IMG/VR virus record: IMGVR_UViG_3300042691_015059
Span: 1-50,411 of that record
Strand: one strand, 5' to 3'
Source: a virus
Length of the DNA: 50,411 nucleotides
This document shows, piece by piece, positions 36,726 through 46,346 of the stretch. The translations under genes and the position numbers were made by a program. The notes beneath the pieces are model-generated. The model saw only the letters and a list, made by a program, of their open reading frames with translations, had not been told where the DNA came from and made no database searches. Numbering within the stretch: position 1 is the stretch's first letter; each line of letters begins with the position of its first letter.

Positions 36726-37172
36726 TTAATTCTCCTTGACCCCAAGGAAATCGTCGTCAGTGCCTTTCAGTTCCGATTCTGGGTAAAGTTTTGCCCAATA
36801 CTTCGGAGTGACCCTATTGATGGTCAATTCACCCCAAACTTTAGAATTCAGAACAATTTTGTCGCCCGTAAATCTGACTCGCCCGGTAAGCACTAGACGA
36901 TGAGGGTTATCGTCAGCGAATTCTAAGATTTTTTCCTCTTCGGGAGTTTCATAGAAATCCAGATCGCGAAATACTGCGGGTAGCCCAGCGGCTACCTGTT
37001 TATTCGTTTCTGGTGTTTTGTCCATAATGAAAGGACCGACAATAAAGGAGTTATTATCGTAATCATCGGAGAGGACTTCTGGATATTTTTTTGCGGCAAT
37101 ATCCAACGTAAGAAATTCTTCTGATGTTACTTTTACCCAATCAAGTTTTTTTAAAGAGTCATACTTTTTCAT
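36726..37172 (-). CDS. Hypothetical protein, 148 aa
   Basis: I chose the ATG at 37172 (MKKYDSLKKLDWVKVTSEE), which lies after a GAGAA stretch and five bases after the giant gene's stop. The C-terminal part is strand-rich with a possible beta-barrel pattern (RLVLTGRVRFTGDKIVLNSKVWG). No family recognised. It may be a small partner of the giant protein. Confidence 0.75.
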   Translation of the reverse strand: MKKYDSLKKLDWVKVTSEEFLTLDIAAKKYPEVLSDDYDNNSFIVGPFIMDKTPETNKQVAAGLPAVFRDLDFYETPEEEKILEFADDNPHRLVLTGRVRFTGDKIVLNSKVWGELTINRVTPKYWAKLYPESELKGTDDDFLGVKEN

Positions 37173-37176
37173 TTTC

Positions 37177-40100
37177 TCATTCCCACCAGAAACCCATGTC
37201 TTTCCAAACCTCAACTAACTGTTTGAACTGTTCGTCTTTTTTGCTTTGCTCCGCAATAAGGAGTTCAACAGGAATACCATCGATTTCCGTAACCCCTTCG
37301 TTTTTCAGGGCTTCAACGATGTATTCCTTTTTGCCATCGTCTACGACCATAATTCCACTACTCACTCTAGTTCCACCCAAGAACTGAATTTGAGCACTAC
37401 CATTTGCGGTCATCCCATAATCGAAAATGCCTGCTCTCTGGTCTAAGTTTCCGTAATGGTCTGACGTGTGAACCTGCGTATCCAATCTGTTTCCATTCAT
37501 TTGGATGGGAGTATAAAAATAGAATCCTCCCGCACCTTTAGGCTTTTGAGTTCCAGTTATATCTGAATTGATATTAACCGATGGGTAAAAAAACATGTAA
37601 TCACTTGAACCAACTTCGGTGTCTTCTAGTGAGGACATTCCACCTTTAATGATTCCATGATCGTGACGGCCCTTTGTTGTTGTTAGTCCGCCCGTAAGGA
37701 AAATTGAAACGATCCTGTCAGTCGTGGCGTTTGGATTGTTCCAATCACTACTCCCGGTAATTCTGTGTTCAAAACCATCGTATTGCGTTGCCTGCATAAT
37801 TTTGCGCGTAGCCTGCTCGCTCAACACAATGCGAGGATCGCCGCCAATCGAAGTAGTCAACTGAATGTCGTCTGGCGACAAGCCTTTCGATTCAATCAAT
37901 TCTGTCAATTGCTCTTCGGACAGAGAACCGGAATCGGTGGTCCCACCCAAAAGTTGTGCTGCCTGACGCAAGCCAACTTCCCTAACCTGCTCGGCTGTTG
38001 GGATTCCATGTTGGGTTATTCCAGCAGACTCCATAACGCTGGTCACTTTTTGAGTGTCGCTCAAGAATTCCTCAGGATCGCCGGGAACAATAATCCGAAC
38101 AGTCCTGTTGTCACCGTTTCTTTTGTGAGAATTTGATCCAGTAACAGTTTTTGTGTAAAGAAGAATACTTCCGTCAGGGTTTTGTTTGATGTAAGTCGAA
38201 ACTTTTGTGTTGACCGTAAGACTTCCGTGATTGTTCAATTTGTTGTTTGGTTTTGTGACATCAAGGGTGATCGGAACTTTCTGTTGAAGACTGTCAGGGA
38301 AGTTACCCATGTCTTCAAGGTCGAAAACATCAACGGGAGTAACGTGGCCAGATTTCCACTCTGTCCATCCGCCATCAGGATCATTAATTTCGGCTTCAAT
38401 TTTTGCTTCAGCGTCTGAACGAACTTTGAATACCAATGATGTTGCGTCTCCATCTGGAATATCCAGTTTTTGACCATCGGCATCTCGCACAAGTTTGCCG
38501 TCTTTTCCTTTAGGGCTTCCACCCTTAAGTTTTATTTTTTGTGCCGAAACCTTAAATCCTTCAATAAGACCGGCATCGTAAAAGGTTTTTACGCCGGTGT
38601 TTCGATGCTCACGAAGTTCGCCAACCTTTTTGGCGGAGTTCGAAAGAGTTGGCGTGTTCTTTTCTTCAAGTTGGAAACCTTGAATTTCTTTACTCGCAAG
38701 TAAATCTGCGATTTGGTCATCGTCATAACCCAATGACTTAAACAAATCAGTTGTCATCTTGTCCCAATCAAGGGACTCTTTTCGATCTTCAAGGAACTTG
38801 GCGTGCTTCGTGAGTCGCTCGCGCTCCACATCCGTTAAACCTTGAACGTCAGCAATCTTTGTAAATTCTTTTTCGTAGTCGGCTTTTTTGTAGCGAGTCG
38901 TTGCGTTTTTTAGTGCTGCGGCAAAAATGGCCCTATCTTCTTCGCTCATACCCTCCAAATATTTGTGGAGAGGAATGTTGTCACCCTTTGTGACCTTGGA
39001 GAATCCATAAGACACTTCGTCCTTACCATCAGCAAATGGGTAGAACCCGTTGCCATGATCAATTGGATGAAGATGAATTTTTCCTGTTTCCTTGTCGCGA
39101 ACCGCAATTACATTTGCAGCGGTTCGGTCGAAATAGTTCATTGAGCGGTCAAGAACCATCAAGCGAGCAAGGGACTCCGGGTCGATGTCCCCACTGGAAA
39201 CGGAAGGTGGCGAACTTAAAATCTCAAACTTTTCAGGATCAAACATATTGCCAACGTGCTCAATCACGATGGCTCGTTGATCACCCATCTTCTTGCCTTC
39301 AAGTTCGGCTTTATGGCCGGGAAGGGGTTTCTGGGTGATTCCACTGCCGAAGCGCATACCGGTAACTGGCTGGCCAAGAATCTGAGCAAGGACGCTTCCA
39401 GCGGCTTCTTGAGTGTGTTCCTGATCATTACGATCAGCCAACTTCACAATAAATTTCTTACCGGTCAAGCCATCAACGAACCCAACTGTTTCATTGAAGC
39501 CATTGGCTTTATCGAAAAGCGGGGAGAATCGCTTACCTTCTCCTGTGTTCAGTTTGATTGCATCAAAAAGGAACTCATCAGGAATTTCGGAAAGTTTTGA
39601 TCCAGAACCAATTCTTTCTGCTGCATCTTCAACGGTGAAGATTGCGTTATATCCAATTGGAATCTTGTAAGCAATTGCTGATCCGTCTTGCTGCATAGAG
39701 CCAAGATAAGTTGAATCAAGTGCAGTCGGCTTTGGCATTCCTTTCGGAACTTTCGGGAAACTGGTAGCGGCTTTAACGTCAAGCCCCTTGTTGAAAACCT
39801 GTCCGATTTCTCCACTAACTTTCTCGGGGAGTGAATCTTTCGTAGAAATCAAAATCTGAGCATTCTTGCTTACGGCATTAACGTCACCTTGAGCAACGAG
39901 AAGTTTGTGATTTATTAAAAGATTCGTTAAATGTTCGACACGAGCATCATTCAGTTCGCCCTCAAGTACGAGGGCAGTCACTGGATCAGCACCATTAGGA
40001 AGACTTACAAACGCTTTTTGTGCTTTAGCAAGCCGTTCTGAACTTGCTGCAATTCGTGCGTCCATGATGTCATTGTCGATACCTTCACCAACTTTTCCCG

Positions 40101-43100
40101 TCGAAATTCCATCATCGAGATTATCTAACGTTGATTTAAGTTCTTTCAACGTTGTATTTTTGCCATACCTGTTGACAACGGCGGATCGAGCAAGAATTTT
40201 TGCTGCCGTGAGATCATCGACAGCACCGGTTGCTATGATGAGTGCTTTGCGTTGCTCTTCTGGTGATAGATCGGCAAAGTTTTCTGGAAGTTCTTCGATT
40301 GCATTTGGTAAATCTGTTGTGTATTTACCTTTGCTGTCTTGACGATCAATGATGCTTTTAAGACTGTTCCCAAGTTTTGAGTCTTCCGCATCAACAAGTT
40401 TTTTATGATCATATCCTTCGATTTCTTGACCGAAGAATGTTTGAATTGCAGAAGCATTTTTGTTGTCGGAAATAACAATCTTGTCAACTTCGGCTACATC
40501 AACATCTTTCTTTTTGAGGCCATCAAGGGCTTCAGTGCGTTTGAGTTCGTAGTATTCCTTCATACCAGCAATGTTGGCAAGATATTCAACGTCACCCGCT
40601 GTAACTGGCTGACCTTCTTGTTGCTTCTGCTCAAGGTAACTTACGTTGAAACCGTACTGCTCATCCATGAAGTAGATGAGTCCATCAAAGTGTTTATTGA
40701 CATCTTCTTCGGTCTGGAACCAAGAAATGTCACCTTCTGGTGGTGATGGCGACTCGGCAAGGTTGGTAAAACCTTGATTCTTCGTCGTTTCATACCACTC
40801 TTTGTCGTCAAGCCAATCTTGATACGATTCTTTCGTATTCGGCATTACGGGTGGTGTTTGATCAAGGTATTCATCCCATGCATTCACAGCATCCGGGGTG
40901 TCGGCAACGTCAGCAATGTCCGTATCGTCCGCCTTGACCGATTCTTTTTCCGATTCAGTGATCTTTTTGTCTAGTCCTTCACTGAGGCGTTTTTTGTATT
41001 CAAGTTCAGTGATGGCATCAAAAATCTCATCCATCTTTTTTTCAAATTCTTCGGCTTCTCCGTCTTCGGCAAGTTTTTGAGCATCAAGTTTGTCTTTTTC
41101 AATTCCTTCTTCAAGTTTTGAAATTTCTTGATTTAGAATCGACTTGCTGTCTTTTGCAGCAAGAACATCGTCTTTTACGGAACCTTGATACTTTTCCTTT
41201 GCTGCATCAATGCGATCTTGAATGTCTTCTTCGCCGTCTTTTGCAAACATAGAACTAGCAGTATTTTTTGCATAGTTCTCATGCCAATCAACTTCCGACT
41301 TAACAAGTTGCTTAGCATCTTCTGTTGCCAGTTCTTTTTTAGGGGGGCTGGAAGCAGAACCATTTGGTTTAATTTTGGGTTCTTCTGTCGCTGATTTTGG
41401 TGGGGCGGCAGGAACGTAAGTTGAAGGTGGGGCGGCAGGAACGTAAGTTGACTCTGGAGTGAGGTCTGGAGTTTCGCCGTCATCTGGAACCAGATCAACG
41501 GTTGGATCAAGGTCAATAGTCTCTTTTTCCTTGATATCTTTTTTGCCTACAACAAGACCTTCGATGTCTGTGCCTTCAATAATTGCTTTACGACGCTTTG
41601 GCTGAATGTAATTAAATCGTTCAAACGGATCAAGGTCATCGCCTGCTTTGTCGGCAACCCACATTGCAGCAAAGTTTTTACGTTCAGTTCGAAGAAGACC
41701 CAAAAGTTTTTGATTCTTGGGCGTTTTATCATTTTCATCAGCAATCAACTTGTCGATAGCAGTAAGCATTTCTTCGCTGCTGTCAAACTTTTTATCTCCA
41801 AGACGAGCATCCCAGAACTGAAGAACTTCTTCACGCTGCTGACTAAACTCACTAATAAATTTCTCATTAGTGCCCGGACCGTTGTATTTATCCAGCATTT
41901 CCGGTGACAAGTCATCTGGAAGAAAAAGACCAGTCTTTGACTTGGTGAGTTCAAGTTTGCCGTCAAGTTTTTCTAAGTCAGCAATTTCTTTTGCTGCCTC
42001 GTCTGGAATTTTGTCAACGGCATTTTCAACATCAAGGACAATCTCATCCTTGTCGGCTTTCGGGTCTGGAAGGTCAATGATCGAACCATTAGGACCAAAA
42101 GCAAATACGGCCTCTTCGTCACCAGCGAGGAAACGTTCTTTATCGACAAGACGGAACTTTCCATTCTCCGTCTTTACGACATAGATTTCTTTACCCCTAT
42201 CAAGTGCAGTGTTGTAACCCCACTGCTTTGCAGACTCCTCGTTTTTGAAAACATTCCCATACTGCTTACCGGGAAGTTTCTTAGGCTTCTTGCCCTTGTT
42301 CTTTTCGTTCTTTTGCGCGGCAACATCAATTGCTGCCTCGGCGGCTGCTGCTGGACCAGAAGGCTTCTTCGGCTTCTTCGGTTTACCAGTGGCAGGAATC
42401 TTTGTGGTCTCCGGTGTGGGGAGATTTCCTTCAGTTAGACCGTTTTCATCATCACCGGGTTTGATGATCTTCCCCGGCTTGTTCTTGATCTTCCGACCAT
42501 CCCACTTCCAATATTCAGGAATGGACGGGTACTGAGCCGGACCACCAAATGACTGAACCGGTTCCTTCGAATCAACAAACTCGCGATAACGCTTCCACTC
42601 GTCGTCAGTAATTCCCTCTGGACGTTCAGTCCGGCGTTTCTTTTTTTCTTCTGCAAACGCTTCCGCCATGGTGGTGATCCCAGCAGGCTTCTTAGCCGGA
42701 ACCTTTGAAGGCATTTCGAAATCAGGGAGGTCTTCATCAGCAACGGGCTTAATGGCCTCTGGGGTGTCTGCATCCGGCTTTTTGCCTCCACCCGTGGGAG
42801 CCTTTGGCTTCTTCGGAGTTTCAGGCTTTTCGGGAACGTTCTGACGCTCAGGTTTATCCGCATCCACCCATTCATCAAATGGAAGAAGATCGTTAGGAAG
42901 ACCCTTCCCGCCATCCTTCATGTTGTCTCGGAACGATTCCTTCAGGTAATCGTCATAAGCCTTGCGGTCTTCATCAGAAGCATCGCCGGGAACTGTGGCT
43001 CGTAACTTCTTAACCTCTTTGCGTCCAGCGAGGATGCCAAGCGAGTCCTTGGGGGCTTTGTCTGGGGTCTTGTCCTTCTGCTTCTTCTTTTTAAGGGCGA

Positions 43101-43620
43101 GTGCTTCTTTCAGGGCTTCTTCAATCTCGTCCTCAGTTGCAACGACATCAGCAGCCTCAGTAAGTTTTCGACCCAGAAGACTACGCTTCTTGCCGTTCTT
43201 TTTATCCTTGAGTGCTTCTTCAAGTTCCTCAACGGTGGCAAGTTCATCAGCAGTGCCAACAAGTTTCTTGCCAAGACCACCCAAAATGGTGCGCTTTTCT
43301 TTTTTGCGCTTCGCTTTCGGTGCTTTCGGCTTTGGTGGCTTGCCTCCATCGCCAATGGCTACACGCTCAACAGCAGCACCCAACTTTGCTAGGTTCGCCC
43401 GAAGCGGCCCGAGATTACAAGTGGTCCCCATGGAGTTCGTCCACTTGCCAGCACGACGAGTTCCCGGTGGGCAGCGGAATTTACGAACACGCTTGCCTAA
43501 CTTCTCCACGTCTACTTGCTCAACAAGGACGCGGCCAGCCTTGATGTCCATGGTCATCTGACTGACCATTTTGGCGGACTCGTATCGGAGTGCCTTGTAT
43601 TCGACTTCAGACTTGTTCAT
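37177..43620 (-). CDS. Giant multi-domain head-associated protein with kinase-like domain, 2147 aa
   Basis: The N terminus (about 47-75) has FRCPPGTRRAGKWTN and TCNLGPL, a Cys motif shared with 43665-44846. Residues about 90-480 are Lys/Pro/Ala-rich with an internal repeat (LVGTADELATVEELEEAL and LTEAADVVATEDEIEEAL). Long helical regions follow. Around 1350-1530 is a PI3/4-kinase/HipA-like fold: FIVKLA (Lys near 1390), VIEHVGN hinge, FDRTAANV catalytic loop (about 1497) and PIDHGNGF metal site (about 1523). The last 200 residues hold a separate module (GGLTTTKGRHDHGIIKGGMSS). Probably an ejected, head-packaged protein; function inferred. Confidence 0.85.
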   Translation of the reverse strand: MNKSEVEYKALRYESAKMVSQMTMDIKAGRVLVEQVDVEKLGKRVRKFRCPPGTRRAGKWTNSMGTTCNLGPLRANLAKLGAAVERVAIGDGGKPPKPKAPKAKRKKEKRTILGGLGKKLVGTADELATVEELEEALKDKKNGKKRSLLGRKLTEAADVVATEDEIEEALKEALALKKKKQKDKTPDKAPKDSLGILAGRKEVKKLRATVPGDASDEDRKAYDDYLKESFRDNMKDGGKGLPNDLLPFDEWVDADKPERQNVPEKPETPKKPKAPTGGGKKPDADTPEAIKPVADEDLPDFEMPSKVPAKKPAGITTMAEAFAEEKKKRRTERPEGITDDEWKRYREFVDSKEPVQSFGGPAQYPSIPEYWKWDGRKIKNKPGKIIKPGDDENGLTEGNLPTPETTKIPATGKPKKPKKPSGPAAAAEAAIDVAAQKNEKNKGKKPKKLPGKQYGNVFKNEESAKQWGYNTALDRGKEIYVVKTENGKFRLVDKERFLAGDEEAVFAFGPNGSIIDLPDPKADKDEIVLDVENAVDKIPDEAAKEIADLEKLDGKLELTKSKTGLFLPDDLSPEMLDKYNGPGTNEKFISEFSQQREEVLQFWDARLGDKKFDSSEEMLTAIDKLIADENDKTPKNQKLLGLLRTERKNFAAMWVADKAGDDLDPFERFNYIQPKRRKAIIEGTDIEGLVVGKKDIKEKETIDLDPTVDLVPDDGETPDLTPESTYVPAAPPSTYVPAAPPKSATEEPKIKPNGSASSPPKKELATEDAKQLVKSEVDWHENYAKNTASSMFAKDGEEDIQDRIDAAKEKYQGSVKDDVLAAKDSKSILNQEISKLEEGIEKDKLDAQKLAEDGEAEEFEKKMDEIFDAITELEYKKRLSEGLDKKITESEKESVKADDTDIADVADTPDAVNAWDEYLDQTPPVMPNTKESYQDWLDDKEWYETTKNQGFTNLAESPSPPEGDISWFQTEEDVNKHFDGLIYFMDEQYGFNVSYLEQKQQEGQPVTAGDVEYLANIAGMKEYYELKRTEALDGLKKKDVDVAEVDKIVISDNKNASAIQTFFGQEIEGYDHKKLVDAEDSKLGNSLKSIIDRQDSKGKYTTDLPNAIEELPENFADLSPEEQRKALIIATGAVDDLTAAKILARSAVVNRYGKNTTLKELKSTLDNLDDGISTGKVGEGIDNDIMDARIAASSERLAKAQKAFVSLPNGADPVTALVLEGELNDARVEHLTNLLINHKLLVAQGDVNAVSKNAQILISTKDSLPEKVSGEIGQVFNKGLDVKAATSFPKVPKGMPKPTALDSTYLGSMQQDGSAIAYKIPIGYNAIFTVEDAAERIGSGSKLSEIPDEFLFDAIKLNTGEGKRFSPLFDKANGFNETVGFVDGLTGKKFIVKLADRNDQEHTQEAAGSVLAQILGQPVTGMRFGSGITQKPLPGHKAELEGKKMGDQRAIVIEHVGNMFDPEKFEILSSPPSVSSGDIDPESLARLMVLDRSMNYFDRTAANVIAVRDKETGKIHLHPIDHGNGFYPFADGKDEVSYGFSKVTKGDNIPLHKYLEGMSEEDRAIFAAALKNATTRYKKADYEKEFTKIADVQGLTDVERERLTKHAKFLEDRKESLDWDKMTTDLFKSLGYDDDQIADLLASKEIQGFQLEEKNTPTLSNSAKKVGELREHRNTGVKTFYDAGLIEGFKVSAQKIKLKGGSPKGKDGKLVRDADGQKLDIPDGDATSLVFKVRSDAEAKIEAEINDPDGGWTEWKSGHVTPVDVFDLEDMGNFPDSLQQKVPITLDVTKPNNKLNNHGSLTVNTKVSTYIKQNPDGSILLYTKTVTGSNSHKRNGDNRTVRIIVPGDPEEFLSDTQKVTSVMESAGITQHGIPTAEQVREVGLRQAAQLLGGTTDSGSLSEEQLTELIESKGLSPDDIQLTTSIGGDPRIVLSEQATRKIMQATQYDGFEHRITGSSDWNNPNATTDRIVSIFLTGGLTTTKGRHDHGIIKGGMSSLEDTEVGSSDYMFFYPSVNINSDITGTQKPKGAGGFYFYTPIQMNGNRLDTQVHTSDHYGNLDQRAGIFDYGMTANGSAQIQFLGGTRVSSGIMVVDDGKKEYIVEALKNEGVTEIDGIPVELLIAEQSKKDEQFKQLVEVWKDMGFWWE

Positions 43621-43664
43621 TTAAACCACCGGGGAATGCGTTCTGGTAAGAGAGTATCAAAAAC

Positions 43665-44846
43665 TCACTGGGCGACTGGCTTCACTTGCCCATTTACTTG
43701 TTCAACGAAAGACCAAGGTTTGAAGTTCTTGGGACGAGCAGGTGCTTCCTGAGCCATAAACATTTCGAAAATCCAACGACGAACAGTTCTTGTTGATCCA
43801 TCTTCTCGTTGAATCTGAATCAATTCGGTAGCGTCACCCTTAATGTTCGGGAAACTGTGCTGGATTGTGATTGAGTCGCTGGTCTCAGAAGCAAGTTGCT
43901 CAAGAGCGCCAGTCCAGAGAGCCTCTTTATCGTCTCTCAGTTTTTTCCAGCGAAGGGACATTTTTCGAATGCCTTCGTCCTTGACTCCACGCTTGCGGTC
44001 GATCCTAATGCTGCTAATTCCGTCTGGCATGGCAATAACCACAGAAGCAACACCCGTTCTGAGCAGGTCAACGTCATCGTAACCAATTTTGTTGAAGTCA
44101 TTTACACTCACGACGAAAGCACCGTTAAGGATGTCGTCATTTCCTCGGAGTTTCAGGAGGTTATTTTTACTTGTAACGGAATCAAGAATCGTTCCATCCC
44201 TGCGAATCAAACGAACCTTGTCTGAAGATGCCATTGGGGCAATGCTGTTCGCAATACCTGCATCAACCTGATTTTTGTTCGGTTTGCTTACGCGAGCGAT
44301 GTTTGGTGCACGCTGAATATCAATTCCCTGACCCGCGCCACCACCACGAATCAACTTGCCCTTTTTGGGATCGTCTGCCTGCACAATGCTTGCAGCGGAA
44401 CCCGTCGCCGCCTCAGCAGAATCAACGGCATCGGGTGTATCAAAAATGCGAAGACCGCAAGTGTTCATCAAGCGGTTTGTGAACTTCCCACCATTTTCAA
44501 AACCAGCAGGACAACGGTAAAGGTCACGAGAGCCACCAATTCGGTTCGGAAGTCCACCTCGCCTTCCGCCTCCACCGCCACCCGGAGTTAAGGTTTCTGC
44601 AATGGTGGAACGAATTGGACTTCGAATGTCACCCATATCGCCGGGAAGAGCAATGCTTACAGCAGATTGAATAACTCTGCCGGAACGAGAGCGCGAGCCA
44701 ACAAGCCCAACTTTCTCTCTCATTGATGAAAGCCAAGCATCCTTTTGAAAATCAGAGTATGGATTCAGGTCGGAAATTTCTGGATCGAAAAAAGCGGCAA
44801 TTGCTGCCTCAATTTCAGATTCTGAATTCGAATATTCGTTACCCAT
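43665..44846 (-). CDS. Head-associated protein with Cys motif, 393 aa
   Basis: The ATG at 44846 is ten bases after GGAGG; the ATG three codons earlier is too close to it. Residues about 110-135 hold YRCPAGFENGGKFTN and TCGLRIF, matching the motif at the N terminus of the giant protein. A Gly-rich linker precedes it. The C-terminal half (TDLLRTG-like strands; DSITIQHSFPNIKGDATELI) is folded and beta-rich. No known function; likely a capsid-interior partner of the giant. Confidence 0.75.
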   Translation of the reverse strand: MGNEYSNSESEIEAAIAAFFDPEISDLNPYSDFQKDAWLSSMREKVGLVGSRSRSGRVIQSAVSIALPGDMGDIRSPIRSTIAETLTPGGGGGGRRGGLPNRIGGSRDLYRCPAGFENGGKFTNRLMNTCGLRIFDTPDAVDSAEAATGSAASIVQADDPKKGKLIRGGGAGQGIDIQRAPNIARVSKPNKNQVDAGIANSIAPMASSDKVRLIRRDGTILDSVTSKNNLLKLRGNDDILNGAFVVSVNDFNKIGYDDVDLLRTGVASVVIAMPDGISSIRIDRKRGVKDEGIRKMSLRWKKLRDDKEALWTGALEQLASETSDSITIQHSFPNIKGDATELIQIQREDGSTRTVRRWIFEMFMAQEAPARPKNFKPWSFVEQVNGQVKPVAQ

Positions 44847-44885
44847 CCCTTGCATCCCTCCGATGACTTTGGGTGCTGGAACGGG

Positions 44886-46256
44886 TCAGTCCTCGTTCAG
44901 CAGACCTTTGATTTCCTCTTCAGCGGCGAGAAGTTCGAACTCCATCATCGCTGCGGTGATCTCGTCAATATGGGCAGACTTTTCGCCTTCCATATCCTCA
45001 TCATCCCAATTTTCTGGGATGAGATTTTCGAGTTCAAGGTCTTCTGCACGCTTGACAATGTGAGCCTTTGCGGCTTCCTTGTCCTTGGCACGTCCATAAG
45101 CCTGAATGGCATTACGGAGATCGGCTTCGTCAGCGATTGGGTAAGACCCGTCAGGAAGTGCTTCTCCGGCTTCCGCCATAGACATACGGCGCTCTTCGGA
45201 GTAGGCACGCTTTTCTTCAACGTCATCTACGTCAGCGGTTTCAACGTCGTCTTCGTCTGACTTGCTGTCAATGTCATCGCCGTCTTCCCAGACGTACTGG
45301 TCGTAGCCGAGGACTTCACCGTCAGGTGAAACGAAAACGTCGTATGACTTGCCGTCAAGACCGTCGATTTCAATTGCATACACTTCACTGCCTTCAAAGG
45401 TGCTTACGGAGGTGCTTGCAGCCTTGCCTTCAATTACTCCGAGTGCTGCGGCTGTAGCGGTCTCAATGTCAACGATTTCTTCCTTGCCGAGAACCTCTTC
45501 GGAATCGACACGGAACCAACCGTCAATTTCACCGTCACCGGTTACATAAGCCTCTACGAACTGACCATCCTTGCGCTCAACGTGGAGGACGAAGATGTCG
45601 TTCTTTTCGCTGTAGCCAGAGTTGATGACCTTGCCGTTGAGTGCGTCTTCGGTGAGACCTTCAATTTCAAGGAGGTCTGGTCGGCCATCTTTGACCTGAC
45701 AACCGCCAACGCAGTCATCGCAGGGGCTTGATCCGGCTGCGCTCTTTACCTCACGGCTGAAAGCACAAACGAAAGTATCGTCATCCATGTCATCAGACTT
45801 CATGCCCATGGATTCCATTCGTGCACGACGGCGCTTCTTGCGAGCCATCGCGCGTTCTGCCATGCGCTCCATTTCGGACATATCTCCACCCATTGAGCCT
45901 TCTGGGCCTTCAATGTCGTCAATCATGTCTTCATTTTCGCCAGCACCGCGAACGCCGCCTTTGATTTGAACTGCCATAGCGCCGCATTTTCCGCAGACCT
46001 TGGCTCCGGCCTTGTAGCCGCATTCGCCGCCAGTAAGACCTTTAGCGCACTTCTTGACCATACCTTCGGGGTCAATTTGTACGACTGCCTTTTCGTCCAT
46101 GTTGTCCACTTCTGGCTCCTTTATCTGCATGGCATCTGTCATGCAAGCATTTGAACTCTTGCACGCCATGCAGGGTGTGGCGCGCTTTTCGCCTGACAAT
46201 CCGCAATTATACTTGTTTACGGATGGCAAGGGGGGTACTGGCTTCTGTTGCTTCAT
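44886..46256 (-). CDS. Cys-rich acidic protein with DUF6582-like C-terminal module, 456 aa
   Basis: The N-terminal third has several Cys clusters (CGLSGEKRATPCMAC, GECGYKAGAKVCGKCG, CAFSREVKSAAGSSPCDDC), separated by Met-rich basic helices. Residues about 250-320 look like a PepSY-type domain (AAALGVIEGKAASTSVSTFEG). The C-terminal part LPDGSYPIADEADLRNAIQA and AKAHIVKRAEDL fits DUF6582, which occurs in phage prohead-protease-associated proteins. Probably scaffold-like or head-associated; metal binding is likely. Confidence 0.8.
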   Translation of the reverse strand: MKQQKPVPPLPSVNKYNCGLSGEKRATPCMACKSSNACMTDAMQIKEPEVDNMDEKAVVQIDPEGMVKKCAKGLTGGECGYKAGAKVCGKCGAMAVQIKGGVRGAGENEDMIDDIEGPEGSMGGDMSEMERMAERAMARKKRRRARMESMGMKSDDMDDDTFVCAFSREVKSAAGSSPCDDCVGGCQVKDGRPDLLEIEGLTEDALNGKVINSGYSEKNDIFVLHVERKDGQFVEAYVTGDGEIDGWFRVDSEEVLGKEEIVDIETATAAALGVIEGKAASTSVSTFEGSEVYAIEIDGLDGKSYDVFVSPDGEVLGYDQYVWEDGDDIDSKSDEDDVETADVDDVEEKRAYSEERRMSMAEAGEALPDGSYPIADEADLRNAIQAYGRAKDKEAAKAHIVKRAEDLELENLIPENWDDEDMEGEKSAHIDEITAAMMEFELLAAEEEIKGLLNED

Positions 46257-46346
46257 TTTTCTTCTTTGCAAACTCTAGTTCAGTGGTGATGCACTTTACT
46301 GAAAGGTGCGGGTTGCGGCAAGGATGCTTTGACCCTTACAGAACAT

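Noticed and set aside
40405-40746. Plus-strand frames inside the giant gene
   Set aside because: The hydrophobic Phe/Leu/Ile-rich products are complements of the Lys/Glu/Asp-rich codons of the giant protein.
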